Below, in pieces: positions 42,901-51,779 of a DNA stretch of 64,000 nucleotides (the stretch's first letter is position 1; each line of letters begins with the position of its first letter). The notes below the pieces were generated by a model. It had not been told where the DNA came from, did not search any database, and saw only the letters and a list, made by a program, of their open reading frames with translations. Source of the DNA: Bradyrhizobium sp. SZCCT0153 (GTDB lineage: Bacteria > Pseudomonadota > Alphaproteobacteria > Rhizobiales > Xanthobacteraceae); NCBI RefSeq assembly GCF_018129995.1, contig NZ_JAFCKS010000004.1, positions 558,001 to 622,000 of the forward strand, in the 5' to 3' direction. Made by a program: the position numbers and the translations under genes.

Positions 42901-44007
42901 ATGGATGAGGGCACGTCCGTGAGAACACTTCGCCAGATATTCTCCGGAGACGAGATCGTCCAGCTTGCGATCCGGCTGGGGTTGCTCGCGGTCCTGATCG
43001 TCTGGACGCTGCTCCTGATCCGTCCGTTCGTGCCGATCCTGGCCTGGAGCGTCGTGCTCGCCGTCGCGCTCAACCCGGTGTTTCAGCGGCTCGCCAAAAT
43101 TCTCGGCGGCCGGCCGAAGCTTGCTGCAGGAATTCTCACCCTCGTCAGTCTCGCCATTGTCATCGGTCCCGCGACCTGGCTCGGCATGGGCGCAGTCGAT
43201 GGGATCAGGGATCTTGCCGGGCAACTGACGGCGGGTGAGGTGCTGGTTCCGACGCCGCCTCAGTCGCTCAAGGAATGGCCCCTCGTCGGACCTCAACTCT
43301 TTGATCTCTGGGATCATGCCTCGACCAATCTTCGTTCCCTGCTGCGCCAAGTGGTGCCTTATCTCAAGCCTTTCGCGACGACGTTGCTTGGATTTGCCGG
43401 CAATGCCGGTGTGGGGACGGTCAAGTTCCTGCTGTCCGTTGTCGTGGCCGGTGTCCTGTTTCCGTACGGCCCGCAACTCGTCGCCGCGAGTCGCGACTTT
43501 CTGTCGCGGATCGTTCCTGAACAGAGCGAGCACTTCCTCGACCTCGCCGGTAGCACCATCCGTGCGGTAGCCCAGGGTGTGATCGGCGTTGCGATCGTCC
43601 AATCCTTGCTGGCCGGTATTGGATTCAAGCTGGCCGGCATCGGTGCCGCGGGACTTCTGGCATTCGTGGTGCTGTTGCTGTCGATCGTGCAGATCGGCGG
43701 CGCGATCGTCATCCTGCCGGTCATCATCTGGATCTGGGCCGACAAGGAATTTCCGATTGCGCTCCTGCTGACGGTGTTTCTCGTGGTCGTATCGGTGCTC
43801 GACAACATCCTGAAACCGCTGCTGATGGGGCGCGGCCTGACCACGCCCGCACTCGTCATCCTGATCGGGGTGATCGGCGGAACCCTTGTCCACGGCATCA
43901 TCGGCCTCTTCATCGGACCGATCATTCTGTCGGTGGCCTGGGAGCTGACGGTTGCCTGGATTCACGCGAAACGTGTTCCGCCGGCGAAGCTGGCGGCCGA
44001 GCGTTGA
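42901..44007 (+). CDS. AI-2E family transporter (PerM-like permease)
   Basis: A 368-residue membrane protein with about eight helices in the typical arrangement: two N-terminal pairs, a central amphipathic segment (residues about 120-200), and the C-terminal conserved part with VLDNILKPLLMGRGLTTPAL and GIIGLFIGPIILSV, the hallmark of this family. Members have been linked to AI-2 export or Na+/H+ exchange; the substrate here is unknown. The stop overlaps the next FixK-type box. Confidence 0.88.
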   Translation: MDEGTSVRTLRQIFSGDEIVQLAIRLGLLAVLIVWTLLLIRPFVPILAWSVVLAVALNPVFQRLAKILGGRPKLAAGILTLVSLAIVIGPATWLGMGAVDGIRDLAGQLTAGEVLVPTPPQSLKEWPLVGPQLFDLWDHASTNLRSLLRQVVPYLKPFATTLLGFAGNAGVGTVKFLLSVVVAGVLFPYGPQLVAASRDFLSRIVPEQSEHFLDLAGSTIRAVAQGVIGVAIVQSLLAGIGFKLAGIGAAGLLAFVVLLLSIVQIGGAIVILPVIIWIWADKEFPIALLLTVFLVVVSVLDNILKPLLMGRGLTTPALVILIGVIGGTLVHGIIGLFIGPIILSVAWELTVAWIHAKRVPPAKLAAER

Positions 44008-44017
44008 CCTAAATCAA
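44004..44017. promoter_or_regulatory. FixK/FNR-type box
   Basis: TTGACCTAAATCAA (one mismatch to the dyad) lies 55 bp upstream of the DUF3141 gene start at 44073. Confidence 0.65.
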
Positions 44018-44072
44018 CACTGGCGGATGCGCAGGCCTTTGAATGAAATCGACACGACGATGAGGTCGAACC

Positions 44073-46301
44073 ATGTCGATGGAAATGCCTGCGTTACCCG
44101 GTGGCGCGATGTCCGGACTTGTCGCTTCGGCGGTCGAATACATGGTCGATGCCGGACAGCGAAGTATCCTGTTTCTCGACGTGATGCGCCGGCGCGGCGA
44201 CCAGTATCGGGAGCACGTCGCCCAGACGGCGCCGCACGTCCTGCAATATGCCGCCGAATTGATCATCGACGGTCGCAAGCTGGATGAACCCGTGAACTAT
44301 GCGCTGGTCCGCATCATCCCGCCCAAGGATGTCGAGATCGATCCTGCACGCCGCCCGTTCATCGTGATCGATCCGCGCGCCGGGCACGGCCCGGGTATCG
44401 GCGGATTCAAGGCCGACAGCGAGATCGGTGTCGCGATGAAAGCGGGTCATCCCTGCTACTTCATCGGCTTCCTGCCGGAACCGATGCCGGGACAGACCAT
44501 TGAACGGATTGCGCACGCCGAGGCGCTGTTCATCGAGAAGGTCATCGGCCGCCATCCGGAAGCCGACGGCAAGCCCTGCGTGATCGGCAATTGTCAAGCC
44601 GGCTGGGCCGTCATGATCCTGGCGTCGCTGCGGCCTGAACTGTTCGGACCGCTGATCATCGCCGGTGCGCCGCTCGCTTATTGGGCGGGCGTGCACGGCA
44701 AGAATCCAATGCGCTATTCCGGCGGCCTGCTGGGCGGAAGCTGGCTGACCGCACTTGTCGGTGATCTCGGCGCAGGCAAATTCGACGGCGCCTGGCTGGT
44801 ACAGAATTTCGAGAGCCAGAATCCTTCGAACACGCTCTGGACCAAGCAGTATAACGTCTATTCGAAAGTCGACACCGAGGCCGAGCGTTACCTCGAGTTC
44901 GAGCGGTGGTGGGGCGGACACGTCAACCTCAACGCCGAGGAAATCCAGTTCATTGTCGATGAGCTCTTCGTCGGCAACAATCTGGCCGCCGGCAACATCA
45001 AGATGTCCGACGGCCAGCAGGTGGACTTGCGCAATATCAGGTCGCCGATCGTGGTGTTCTGCTCGAAAGGCGACAACATCACGCCGCCGCAGCAGGCGCT
45101 GGGCTGGATTCTCGATTGCTATGCCGACGTCGACGATATCAGGTCCTATGGGCAGACCATTGTCTACACCGTTCACGAGAGCGTCGGCCATCTCGGCATC
45201 TTCGTCTCCGGCGGCGTGGCCAAGAAGGAGCACGCGGAATTCTCCAGCAATATCGACCTGATCGACGTGCTGCCGCCCGGACTTTACGAGGCGACCTTCG
45301 AGGCCAAGGGCGCCGACACCACGCATGCGGACCTCACCATCGGCGAGTGGGTGATGCGCTGCGAGGCGCGGACGCTCGACGACATCCGGGCCATGGGCGG
45401 CAATTCGCCCGAGGACGAGCGCCGCTTCGCCGCCGCCAAGCGAGTCTCGGAGCTCAACCTCGCCGCCTATCGGAAGTTCGTGCAGCCATGGATCAAGAGC
45501 ATGGTGGCGCCCCAAACGGCGGAGTTGATGCGCAATCTGCATCCGTTGCGGACGCAGTATGAGGCGTTCAGCAGTCAGAATCCGTGGATGACGGCGGTGA
45601 AGTCGGCGGCGGATGGCTTGGAAGAGAACCGCAAGCCGGTTTCGAAGGACAATCCTTTCCTGGCGTTTCAGGAGCAGGTCTCCAAGCAGATCGTTCATGT
45701 CCTGGACGCCTGGCGCGATTCGCAGGAAGCGCTGAGCGAAGCGATCTTCCTCAACGTGTATGGCTCGCCAGCGCTCCAGGCGGCCGTCGGGATCGATCCG
45801 AAGGCCGACCCGTCGCACCGGCTGGAGATGCCCGCCGAACACCGCGCCATGCTCGAGAAACGGACCGCCGAGCTCAAATCCAGGATTGGGGAGGGCGGAC
45901 TGCGCGAAGCTGCCATTCGTGCCCTGCTCTATGTCGGCTCGGCGAGAGGAATGGTGGACGAGCGCAGCATCGAGGCGTTGCGGCAGGCTCGTCGCGACGA
46001 CAGCGGAGCGAAGTTGACGCTTCCAGAGTTCAAGATGCTGGTCCGCGAGCAATTCTTCATGCTGCTGCTCGATCGCGAGGCGGCGCTGGCTGCGATTCCG
46101 AAGTTGCTCCCCGACGACGTCAATCAACGCCGAGCTGCCTTTACGACGATGAACGAGGTGCTGTCGGCCAGTGAGGATATCACGGGCGAGCGCGCCAGCC
46201 GCCTGCAGCGTGTCGCAACGCTGTTCGGTCTCGACGCCGGCGAGACGTCGGGGAGGGCGTCGAACGTTGCCCCTTTCGATCCCAAGGCGAAGGCGTCGTA
46301 A
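44073..46301 (+). CDS. DUF3141-family, PHA-synthase-like alpha/beta hydrolase
   Basis: A 742-residue cytoplasmic protein. Residues about 90-400 form an alpha/beta-hydrolase core with GNCQAGWAV, in which the nucleophile is Cys (C174, G-x-C-x-A-G). This resembles the lipase-like box of PhaC polyhydroxyalkanoate synthases. FCSKGDNITPPQQ (Asp) and HESVGHLG (His) could complete the triad. The C-terminal 300 residues are helical and hydrophilic, unlike PhaC. It heads an operon with phosphotransacetylase, acetate kinase and FabI. The reaction is unknown to me; acyl transfer from acyl-CoA or acyl phosphate is plausible. Confidence 0.85.
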   Translation: MSMEMPALPGGAMSGLVASAVEYMVDAGQRSILFLDVMRRRGDQYREHVAQTAPHVLQYAAELIIDGRKLDEPVNYALVRIIPPKDVEIDPARRPFIVIDPRAGHGPGIGGFKADSEIGVAMKAGHPCYFIGFLPEPMPGQTIERIAHAEALFIEKVIGRHPEADGKPCVIGNCQAGWAVMILASLRPELFGPLIIAGAPLAYWAGVHGKNPMRYSGGLLGGSWLTALVGDLGAGKFDGAWLVQNFESQNPSNTLWTKQYNVYSKVDTEAERYLEFERWWGGHVNLNAEEIQFIVDELFVGNNLAAGNIKMSDGQQVDLRNIRSPIVVFCSKGDNITPPQQALGWILDCYADVDDIRSYGQTIVYTVHESVGHLGIFVSGGVAKKEHAEFSSNIDLIDVLPPGLYEATFEAKGADTTHADLTIGEWVMRCEARTLDDIRAMGGNSPEDERRFAAAKRVSELNLAAYRKFVQPWIKSMVAPQTAELMRNLHPLRTQYEAFSSQNPWMTAVKSAADGLEENRKPVSKDNPFLAFQEQVSKQIVHVLDAWRDSQEALSEAIFLNVYGSPALQAAVGIDPKADPSHRLEMPAEHRAMLEKRTAELKSRIGEGGLREAAIRALLYVGSARGMVDERSIEALRQARRDDSGAKLTLPEFKMLVREQFFMLLLDREAALAAIPKLLPDDVNQRRAAFTTMNEVLSASEDITGERASRLQRVATLFGLDAGETSGRASNVAPFDPKAKAS

Positions 46302-46324
46302 CACTGGTTGGAAGGAGCGGCCTC

Positions 46325-47281
46325 ATGTCAGCCGACGCGACGCAGACCCCGAGCAAATACGACCGCCTGATCGCCGCCGCGAGGGCGGTGCCGCCGACCC
46401 CGACCGTCGTCGTGCATCCCTGCGACGAGACATCTCTGCGCGGTGCCGTCGAAAGTGCACAGGCCGGCATCATCCGGCCAATCCTGGTCGGGCCTGAAAA
46501 GAAGATCCGGGAGACGGCCGCCAAACACGGCCTCGACATTGCTCCCTTCGAGATTGTCGATGCCGCGCACAGCGACGAATCTGCCGCCCGCGGGGTCGAA
46601 CTGATCCATGTCGGCAAAGGCGAGCTGCTGATGAAGGGCAGTCTGCACACCGACGAACTGATGCGCGCCGTCACCGCCAAGGTCGGCGGCCTGCGCACCG
46701 ACCGACGCATCAGCCATGTCTTCGTGATGGACGTGCCGGCTTATGCCGAGACCATCTTCGTGACGGATGCGGCCATCAACATCTTTCCCGATCTCGACGC
46801 CAAGCGGGACATCATTCAGAACGCGATCGATCTCTATAATCAGGCGGGCTTCGGCACGTCGCCGCGGGTGGCGATCCTGTCGGCCGTCGAAACGGTGACC
46901 TCGAAGATTCCGTCCACGATCGAGGCGGCCGCGCTCTGCAAGATGGCCGATCGCGGCCAGATCACCGGCGGGCTGCTCGACGGCCCGCTGGCGTTCGACA
47001 ATGCCATCGATATGGAGGCAGCGCGGATCAAGGGAATCAAATCGGAGGTCGCCGGCCGGGCGCAGATCCTGGTCGTTCCAAACCTCGAGGCCGGCAATAT
47101 GCTCGCGAAGAATCTCGCCTATTTCGCCAAGGCGGACGGCGCCGGCATCGTGCTCGGAGCCCGGGTGCCCGTTGTCCTGACCTCGCGCGCGGACTCGGCG
47201 CGCGCGAGGATGGCTTCCTGCGCGGTGGCAGCGCTGTACGCCCACGCGCGGCGCCAGCATGCTCCGACGATTGCCGCGTGA
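46325..47281 (+). CDS. pta: Phosphate acetyl/butyryltransferase
   Basis: A 318-residue enzyme of the short PTA/PTB type. Visible marks are PTVVVHPCDETSLRGAVESA at the start, VFVMDVPAYAETIFVTDAAI in the middle, and QILVVPNLEAGNMLAKNLAY and ARVPVVLTSRADSARARMAS at the end, all PTA signatures. It interconverts acetyl-CoA (or another short acyl-CoA) and acyl phosphate. It follows the DUF3141 gene by 23 bp and overlaps the acetate kinase start, so the two steps are coupled for substrate-level ATP formation. Confidence 0.92.
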   Translation: MSADATQTPSKYDRLIAAARAVPPTPTVVVHPCDETSLRGAVESAQAGIIRPILVGPEKKIRETAAKHGLDIAPFEIVDAAHSDESAARGVELIHVGKGELLMKGSLHTDELMRAVTAKVGGLRTDRRISHVFVMDVPAYAETIFVTDAAINIFPDLDAKRDIIQNAIDLYNQAGFGTSPRVAILSAVETVTSKIPSTIEAAALCKMADRGQITGGLLDGPLAFDNAIDMEAARIKGIKSEVAGRAQILVVPNLEAGNMLAKNLAYFAKADGAGIVLGARVPVVLTSRADSARARMASCAVAALYAHARRQHAPTIAA

Positions 47282-48501
47282 GCGCCATGGACACTATCCT
47301 TGTCGTCAATGCCGGCTCTTCCAGCGTCAAGTTCCAGATCTATTCGATCGAGGGTGAAGGAGCGCTACGACAGCAGCTCAAGGGGCAGATCGACGGCATT
47401 GGAAGCCGTCCGCGCCTGCGCGCGAGCGGCGCCAGTGGCGATCCACTTGCCGATCGCGCTTATCCGATCGAGACGGTGCCGGACGTTCCCGCCGCGATGG
47501 ACATCGCCGGCGCCTGGCTGCGGGACGAGCTTCGCATCCAGCCCATTGCCGTCGGCCACCGCGTCGTTCACGGCGGACCCGACTATGATCGCCCGATCCG
47601 GATCGACCATGGCGTCGTGACCCGGCTGGAACGGTTCATCGCGCTGGCGCCGCTGCATCAGCCGCACAATCTGGCGCCGATCCGCTCGATTCTCGCCAAT
47701 TTTCCGGCGCTTCCGCAGGTCGCCTGTTTCGATACCGCATTTCATCGCACGCATAGCGCGGTCGCTGATCATTATGCGATCCCGCACCAGCTTCATGCCG
47801 AGGGCGTGCGCCGCTACGGCTTTCACGGTCTCTCCTACGAATACATTGCGAAGTCCTTGCCGAAGATCGCGCCGAAAATTGCGAATGGGCGGGTGATCGT
47901 CGCGCATCTCGGGAGCGGAGCCTCGATGTGCGCGATCAGAGGCGGACGCAGCGTCGAGAGCACCATGGGTTTCACGGCCCTCGACGGGCTCCCGATGGGG
48001 ACGCGCCCCGGTCAGATCGATCCGGGCGTCGTGCTCTACCTCATCTCCGAGAAGGGAATGTCCGCGCCGAACGTCCAGGATTTCCTCTATCGCGATTGCG
48101 GCCTCAAGGGATTGTCCGGCATCAGCAACGACATGCGCGAGCTTGAAGCCAGCGACAGCTTCAACGCCAAGCTGGCGATCGACTATTTCGTCTACCGGAT
48201 CGGGCTCAACGCCGGCATGCTCGCGGCGGCATTGCAAGGGCTGGATGCCTTCGTCTTCACGGCCGGCATTGGCGAGAACTCCGCGACCATTCGCGCGCGC
48301 ATCTGCGATCAACTCGCATGGCTCGGCGTCGGCATCGACCAGGCGGAAAACGCCCGTCATGCCCGGCTGATATCGCGCTCGCACAGCCTCGTTCCCGTCT
48401 ACGTCGTGTCGACCGACGAAGAACTGATGATCGCGCAACACACGCTGTCGCTGCTGATGAACTCGCCATCGTCCACCCCCAGACATGAGAAAGCGTCATG
48501 A
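47278..48501 (+). CDS. ackA: Acetate kinase
   Basis: A 407-residue ASKHA-fold kinase: ILVVNAGSSSVKFQIYS at the start, GHRVVHGG, VACFDTAFHRTH, RRYGFHGLSYEYI (acetokinase signature) and TARPGQIDPG-like MGTRPGQIDPG. It converts acetyl phosphate and ADP to acetate and ATP. A GTG at 47278 overlaps the pta stop as GTGA; an ATG at 47287 (MDTILVV) is the more family-like start. It is followed by fabI with an ATGA overlap. Confidence 0.94.
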   Translation: MSAMDTILVVNAGSSSVKFQIYSIEGEGALRQQLKGQIDGIGSRPRLRASGASGDPLADRAYPIETVPDVPAAMDIAGAWLRDELRIQPIAVGHRVVHGGPDYDRPIRIDHGVVTRLERFIALAPLHQPHNLAPIRSILANFPALPQVACFDTAFHRTHSAVADHYAIPHQLHAEGVRRYGFHGLSYEYIAKSLPKIAPKIANGRVIVAHLGSGASMCAIRGGRSVESTMGFTALDGLPMGTRPGQIDPGVVLYLISEKGMSAPNVQDFLYRDCGLKGLSGISNDMRELEASDSFNAKLAIDYFVYRIGLNAGMLAAALQGLDAFVFTAGIGENSATIRARICDQLAWLGVGIDQAENARHARLISRSHSLVPVYVVSTDEELMIAQHTLSLLMNSPSSTPRHEKAS

Positions 48502-49286
48502 TTCCCGCATTTCCGGAAACCAAGGTCGCCCTCAAGGGCAAGAAGGGACTTGTCGTCGGCATCGCCAACGACCAGTCGATCGCATGGGGATGCGCCAGGG
48601 CCTTCCGCGCGCTCGGAGCGGATCTCGCGGTGACCTACCTCAATGAACGCGCCAAAAAGCATGTCGAGCCGCTCGCGCAGGCGCTTGAGGCGCCGATCTT
48701 CATGCCGCTGGACGTCATGGTGGAAGGACAGACGGAGGAGGTGTTCGCCCGGGTCGAGAAGGAATGGGGGCAGCTCGATTTCCTGCTGCACTCGATCGCC
48801 TTCTCGCCAAAGGAAGCCTTGCACGGGCGCGTGGTGGACGTCGGCCGCGACGGCTTCCTGAAGACGATGGAAGTCTCCTGCTGGTCATTCATGCGCATGG
48901 CTCATCTGGCCGAACCGCTGATGAAGAACGGCGGCACGATGTTCACCATGACCTATTACGGCAGCCAGATGGTGGTCGAGAACTACAACGTGATGGGTGT
49001 GGCCAAGGCGGCGCTTGAAGCATCCGTCCGCTACATTGCCGCCGAACTGGGGCCGAAGGGCATCCGCGTGCACGCGATCTCGCCCGGCCCGCTGGCCACG
49101 CGCGCGGCGTCAGGCATCCCGGAATTCGACGAGTTGATGGACAAGGCGCAATCCAAGGCGCCGGCGCGCAGCCTCGTCAGCATCGAGGACGTCGGCAACG
49201 CCACGGCCTTCCTCGCCCTTGACGGCGCCAAGCTGATCACTGGCGGCGTGCTTTATATCGACGGTGGCTATCACATCATCGATTGA
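48498..49286 (+). CDS. fabI: Enoyl-[acyl-carrier-protein] reductase (NADH), FabI type
   Basis: A 262-residue divergent SDR. GLVVGIANDQSIAWGCARAF is the FabI NAD-binding start, LHSIAFSPKEAL is typical, and the Y-x6-K catalytic pair is in ENYNVMGVAKAAL. It reduces trans-2-enoyl-ACP to acyl-ACP. This copy closes the DUF3141-pta-ackA operon and is likely a second FabI beside a housekeeping one elsewhere. It could act as an electron sink or channel acyl groups at low oxygen; this is inference. Confidence 0.92.
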   Translation: MIPAFPETKVALKGKKGLVVGIANDQSIAWGCARAFRALGADLAVTYLNERAKKHVEPLAQALEAPIFMPLDVMVEGQTEEVFARVEKEWGQLDFLLHSIAFSPKEALHGRVVDVGRDGFLKTMEVSCWSFMRMAHLAEPLMKNGGTMFTMTYYGSQMVVENYNVMGVAKAALEASVRYIAAELGPKGIRVHAISPGPLATRAASGIPEFDELMDKAQSKAPARSLVSIEDVGNATAFLALDGAKLITGGVLYIDGGYHIID

Positions 49287-49318
49287 ACGACGAGCCCGGC
49301 GGGCGTCCCGCGCGCCGG

Positions 49319-49786
49319 CTAGCGATAGTGCAGGGCGATCAACTCGGCGACGCAGGCCGGGCGTTTGCCCCCTTCGATCTCGATCACGAGATGGTAGTTC
49401 ACGCGCAGGCCGTCGGGAGGCACGTCCTCCGTCTCGGCAACGGTGACGCGGCCGCGCAGCTTTGAGCCCGCCGGGACCGGCGCAAGGTACCGGATCCTGT
49501 CCGCGCCGTAGTTCAGGGTGTTGCGCAGGCCCTTCAGCCCCATTACCGATCGGATAAACATCGGCGCCAGCGCCAGCGACAACAGTCCGTGGGCGATGGT
49601 GGTGCCGCCGGGCAGTTCCTTCCTCGCACGCTCCTGGTCGACATGGATCCACTGCTCGTCGCACGTCGCTTCCGCAAACCTGTTGATCCGATCCTGCGTC
49701 ACCTCGATCCAGTCGCTGACGCCGATTTCGGTGCCGACCGCGGATCTGATCTCGTCGAAATCGCTGAATATTCGCATGTCCGTCAC
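49319..49786 (-). CDS. MaoC-like (R)-specific enoyl-CoA hydratase
   Basis: A 155-residue hot-dog fold protein. It starts MTDMRIFSDFDEIRSAVGTE and has the hydratase motif CDEQWIHVDQERARKELPGG followed by TIAHGLLSLAL, in which Asp and His form the active site. Such enzymes hydrate trans-2-enoyl-CoA to (R)-3-hydroxyacyl-CoA and can link fatty-acid intermediates to polyhydroxyalkanoate. It lies 4 bp after the CoA-transferase genes on the same strand and is convergent with fabI. Confidence 0.88.
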   Translation of the reverse strand: MTDMRIFSDFDEIRSAVGTEIGVSDWIEVTQDRINRFAEATCDEQWIHVDQERARKELPGGTTIAHGLLSLALAPMFIRSVMGLKGLRNTLNYGADRIRYLAPVPAGSKLRGRVTVAETEDVPPDGLRVNYHLVIEIEGGKRPACVAELIALHYR

Positions 49787-49790
49787 CTCG

Positions 49791-50441
49791 TCAGATATTC
49801 ATTTCCGGGACGTGGTCGGGGACGACGAGGTCGGCTTCCGTCACTGCCATGACTTCACCGACGCTGACGCCCGGCGCGGTCTCCAGCAGTGTGGCCTTGC
49901 CGTCCGGGAAGCCGATCACCGCCATGTCGGTGACGACGAGATGGACGGGCCGCGCGGAGGTTAGCGGCAACGTGCACTTGCCGACGATCTTCGACTTGCC
50001 CTTTGCGGCATGCTGCATGGCGACGATGACGCGCTTGGCGCCGCTGACGAGGTCCATCGCGCCGCCCATGCCGGGCACCATCTTGCCAGGGATCATCCAA
50101 TTGGCGAGATGGCCGTGCGCATCGACCTGAAGACCGCCGAGCACGGTGACATCGACGTGGCCGCCGCGGATCAATCCGAACGACATCGCGCTGTCGAAGG
50201 TGCTGGCGCCGGGCAGCGCACTGATCGGGCGTCCGCCTGCGTCCGTCAGCGTCGGATGCGCCAGACCTTGCTCGGGGATGGGCCCGGTGCCGATCAGTCC
50301 GTTCTCCGACTGGAAGAATACTTTCAGATCCGCCGGAACGTAGTTCGCAACCAGCGTCGGAATGCCGATGCCGAGATTGACGAGGTCGCCGCTCTTCAGC
50401 TCCTTGGCGACGCGCCGGGCGATGACAATCTGCGGATCCAT
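49791..50441 (-). CDS. 3-oxoacid CoA-transferase subunit B
   Basis: A 216-residue family I CoA-transferase beta subunit. The catalytic Glu lies in FFQSENGLIGTGP (S-E-N-G), preceded by VNLGIGIPTLVANYVP; GGHVDVTVLGGLQVDAHG is another family mark. With subunit A it moves CoA between succinyl-CoA or acetyl-CoA and a 3-oxo or short-chain acid, as in acetoacetate use. It is spaced 3 bp from subunit A and 4 bp from the MaoC gene, one transcript. Confidence 0.92.
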   Translation of the reverse strand: MDPQIVIARRVAKELKSGDLVNLGIGIPTLVANYVPADLKVFFQSENGLIGTGPIPEQGLAHPTLTDAGGRPISALPGASTFDSAMSFGLIRGGHVDVTVLGGLQVDAHGHLANWMIPGKMVPGMGGAMDLVSGAKRVIVAMQHAAKGKSKIVGKCTLPLTSARPVHLVVTDMAVIGFPDGKATLLETAPGVSVGEVMAVTEADLVVPDHVPEMNI

Positions 50442-50444
50442 GGG

Positions 50445-51092
50445 TCACCCGTTCGCAATGAGGTAGTCGACGAGCGGTGCCGGCGTCACGACGTGGTCGG
50501 GAGCGATCACACCGACGGGCACGATGTTCTCGGCCGACACGATCACCGTGTCGGCCGCCATCGCCATGATCGGGTTGAAGTTGCGCGCCGTCAGCGCGTA
50601 GGTCAGGTTGCCGAGGTAATCCGCGAGAAAGGCGTGCACCAGCGCGAACTGCGCACGCAGGGCCGTCTCCAGCACGTACGGCTTACCCTCGACTTCGATC
50701 TGGCGCTTGCCTTCCGCAACCAGCGTGCCGACACCGGTCGACGTCAGGACGCCGCCCAGGCCGCATCCGCCGGCGCGAATGCGCTCGGCAAATGTTCCCT
50801 GCGGTATGAGATCGACGGCGATCGTGCTAGCCAGCATCTGCTGCTGCGCCTTCGCATTGAGACCGATATGCGTTGCGGTCAACCGCGACACCAGCGCAGC
50901 GTCGAACAGCTTGCCGACGCCTTTGCCGGGGGTCGCAGCGTCGTTGCAGATCAACGACAGGCCGGTCTTCTTCTGGCGCACGATCTCGTCGAGCAGTCGC
51001 TCCGGTGTCCCGACGCCCATGAACCCGCCGACCATGACGCTGGCGCCCGCCGGGATCATTGCGACGGCTTCTTCGACGGAAACGACCTTCAT
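50445..51092 (-). CDS. 3-oxoacid CoA-transferase subunit A
   Basis: A 215-residue alpha subunit: MKVVSVEEAVAMIPAGASVM, then GGFMGVGTPERLLDEIV and GGCGLGGVLTSTGVGTLV. It pairs with subunit B directly downstream. A FixK-type box lies 68 bp upstream, predicting low-oxygen control of the CoA-transferase/MaoC operon. The acid substrate (acetoacetate, acetate or butyrate type) is not certain. Confidence 0.92.
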   Translation of the reverse strand: MKVVSVEEAVAMIPAGASVMVGGFMGVGTPERLLDEIVRQKKTGLSLICNDAATPGKGVGKLFDAALVSRLTATHIGLNAKAQQQMLASTIAVDLIPQGTFAERIRAGGCGLGGVLTSTGVGTLVAEGKRQIEVEGKPYVLETALRAQFALVHAFLADYLGNLTYALTARNFNPIMAMAADTVIVSAENIVPVGVIAPDHVVTPAPLVDYLIANG

Positions 51093-51160
51093 GACGACAA
51101 CTCCGGTCGGGGCACAGAAGCGACGGTTGTTGAATGTTGGGGGGCGCCGGCCGCGCGCCC

Positions 51161-51174
51161 TTGATCTGCGTCAA
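51161..51174. promoter_or_regulatory. FixK/FNR-type box
   Basis: TTGATCTGCGTCAA lies 68 bp upstream of the CoA-transferase subunit A start at 51092 (minus strand). It overlaps the last 4 bp of the upstream minus-strand gene. Confidence 0.72.
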
Positions 51175-51779
51175 GCCCCCGCATTATTCGCGACTGCGAT
51201 TCCCACGCTTTCGAGCGCGTCGCTCCAGAGCTTGCGCAACTCGGTGTGTCGGCGTTCGAGCGCCGCGCCGACGACATCTCTGAAAGGCACCAGGTCCGGC
51301 CCCTTCAGGAACATGATTTGAGCCTGCAACAGCCGGCCGCTCTCGAATTCGATCCGGCGCAGCGCCACCGCGAAGGGATCGTTCGCATTCGCCTCGATCG
51401 GCAGCAAGGCCGCCGGTCGTATTCCGGCATGAACGGCATGGGCAAGCGTGGTCAGGTGCACCGCTTGCGCAAGTAAGCTATCGCTGATGCCTTTGATCGG
51501 CGTCGGGAACCATGCTGTCTCCCAGGACGTGGCCATGTAGCACAGGGCAAGGTCAGGCACCCACGTGGTTGCGCGCATCAGAAGCGAGACGATCTCGGTC
51601 TCGCGGTAGAACTGCGCGTTCAACTCGCTCTGCCAGGCGGACTGAAGCTTGAGGGGCAGGGTGAACGCGAACTGCCGCGCCAGGGCGCCATGGGCGGAGA
51701 TCAGGAAAGCGGCGGCGCGCGTCTGCTGGTGCGGTGGTACGCGACCTTCGGGATCGAGAGGTCCAAAGAATCCGCTCAT
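51171..51779 (-). CDS. Hypothetical helical protein, coupled to a hydrolase
   Basis: A 202-residue protein, largely alpha-helical, with no membrane segment. Parts such as FTLPLKLQSAWQSELNAQFY and IEFESGRLLQAQIMFLKGPD suggest an amphipathic, phasin-like or granule-associated protein, but no family was recognised. It is coupled by an ATGA overlap to the alpha/beta-hydrolase gene upstream. It is probably expressed from the divergent FixK-type promoter at 52762. Confidence 0.6.
   Translation of the reverse strand: MSGFFGPLDPEGRVPPHQQTRAAAFLISAHGALARQFAFTLPLKLQSAWQSELNAQFYRETEIVSLLMRATTWVPDLALCYMATSWETAWFPTPIKGISDSLLAQAVHLTTLAHAVHAGIRPAALLPIEANANDPFAVALRRIEFESGRLLQAQIMFLKGPDLVPFRDVVGAALERRHTELRKLWSDALESVGIAVANNAGA

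Noticed and set aside
42880..43965. 361-codon minus-strand open frame
   Set aside because: Antisense to the AI-2E-type permease; highly charged, low-complexity product.
44094..46304. 736-codon open frame on the minus strand
   Set aside because: Antisense shadow of the DUF3141 gene; composition and lack of motifs mark it as spurious.
50010..51164. 384-codon plus-strand open frame
   Set aside because: Antisense to the two CoA-transferase subunits; product rich in Arg, Asp and His with no motif.
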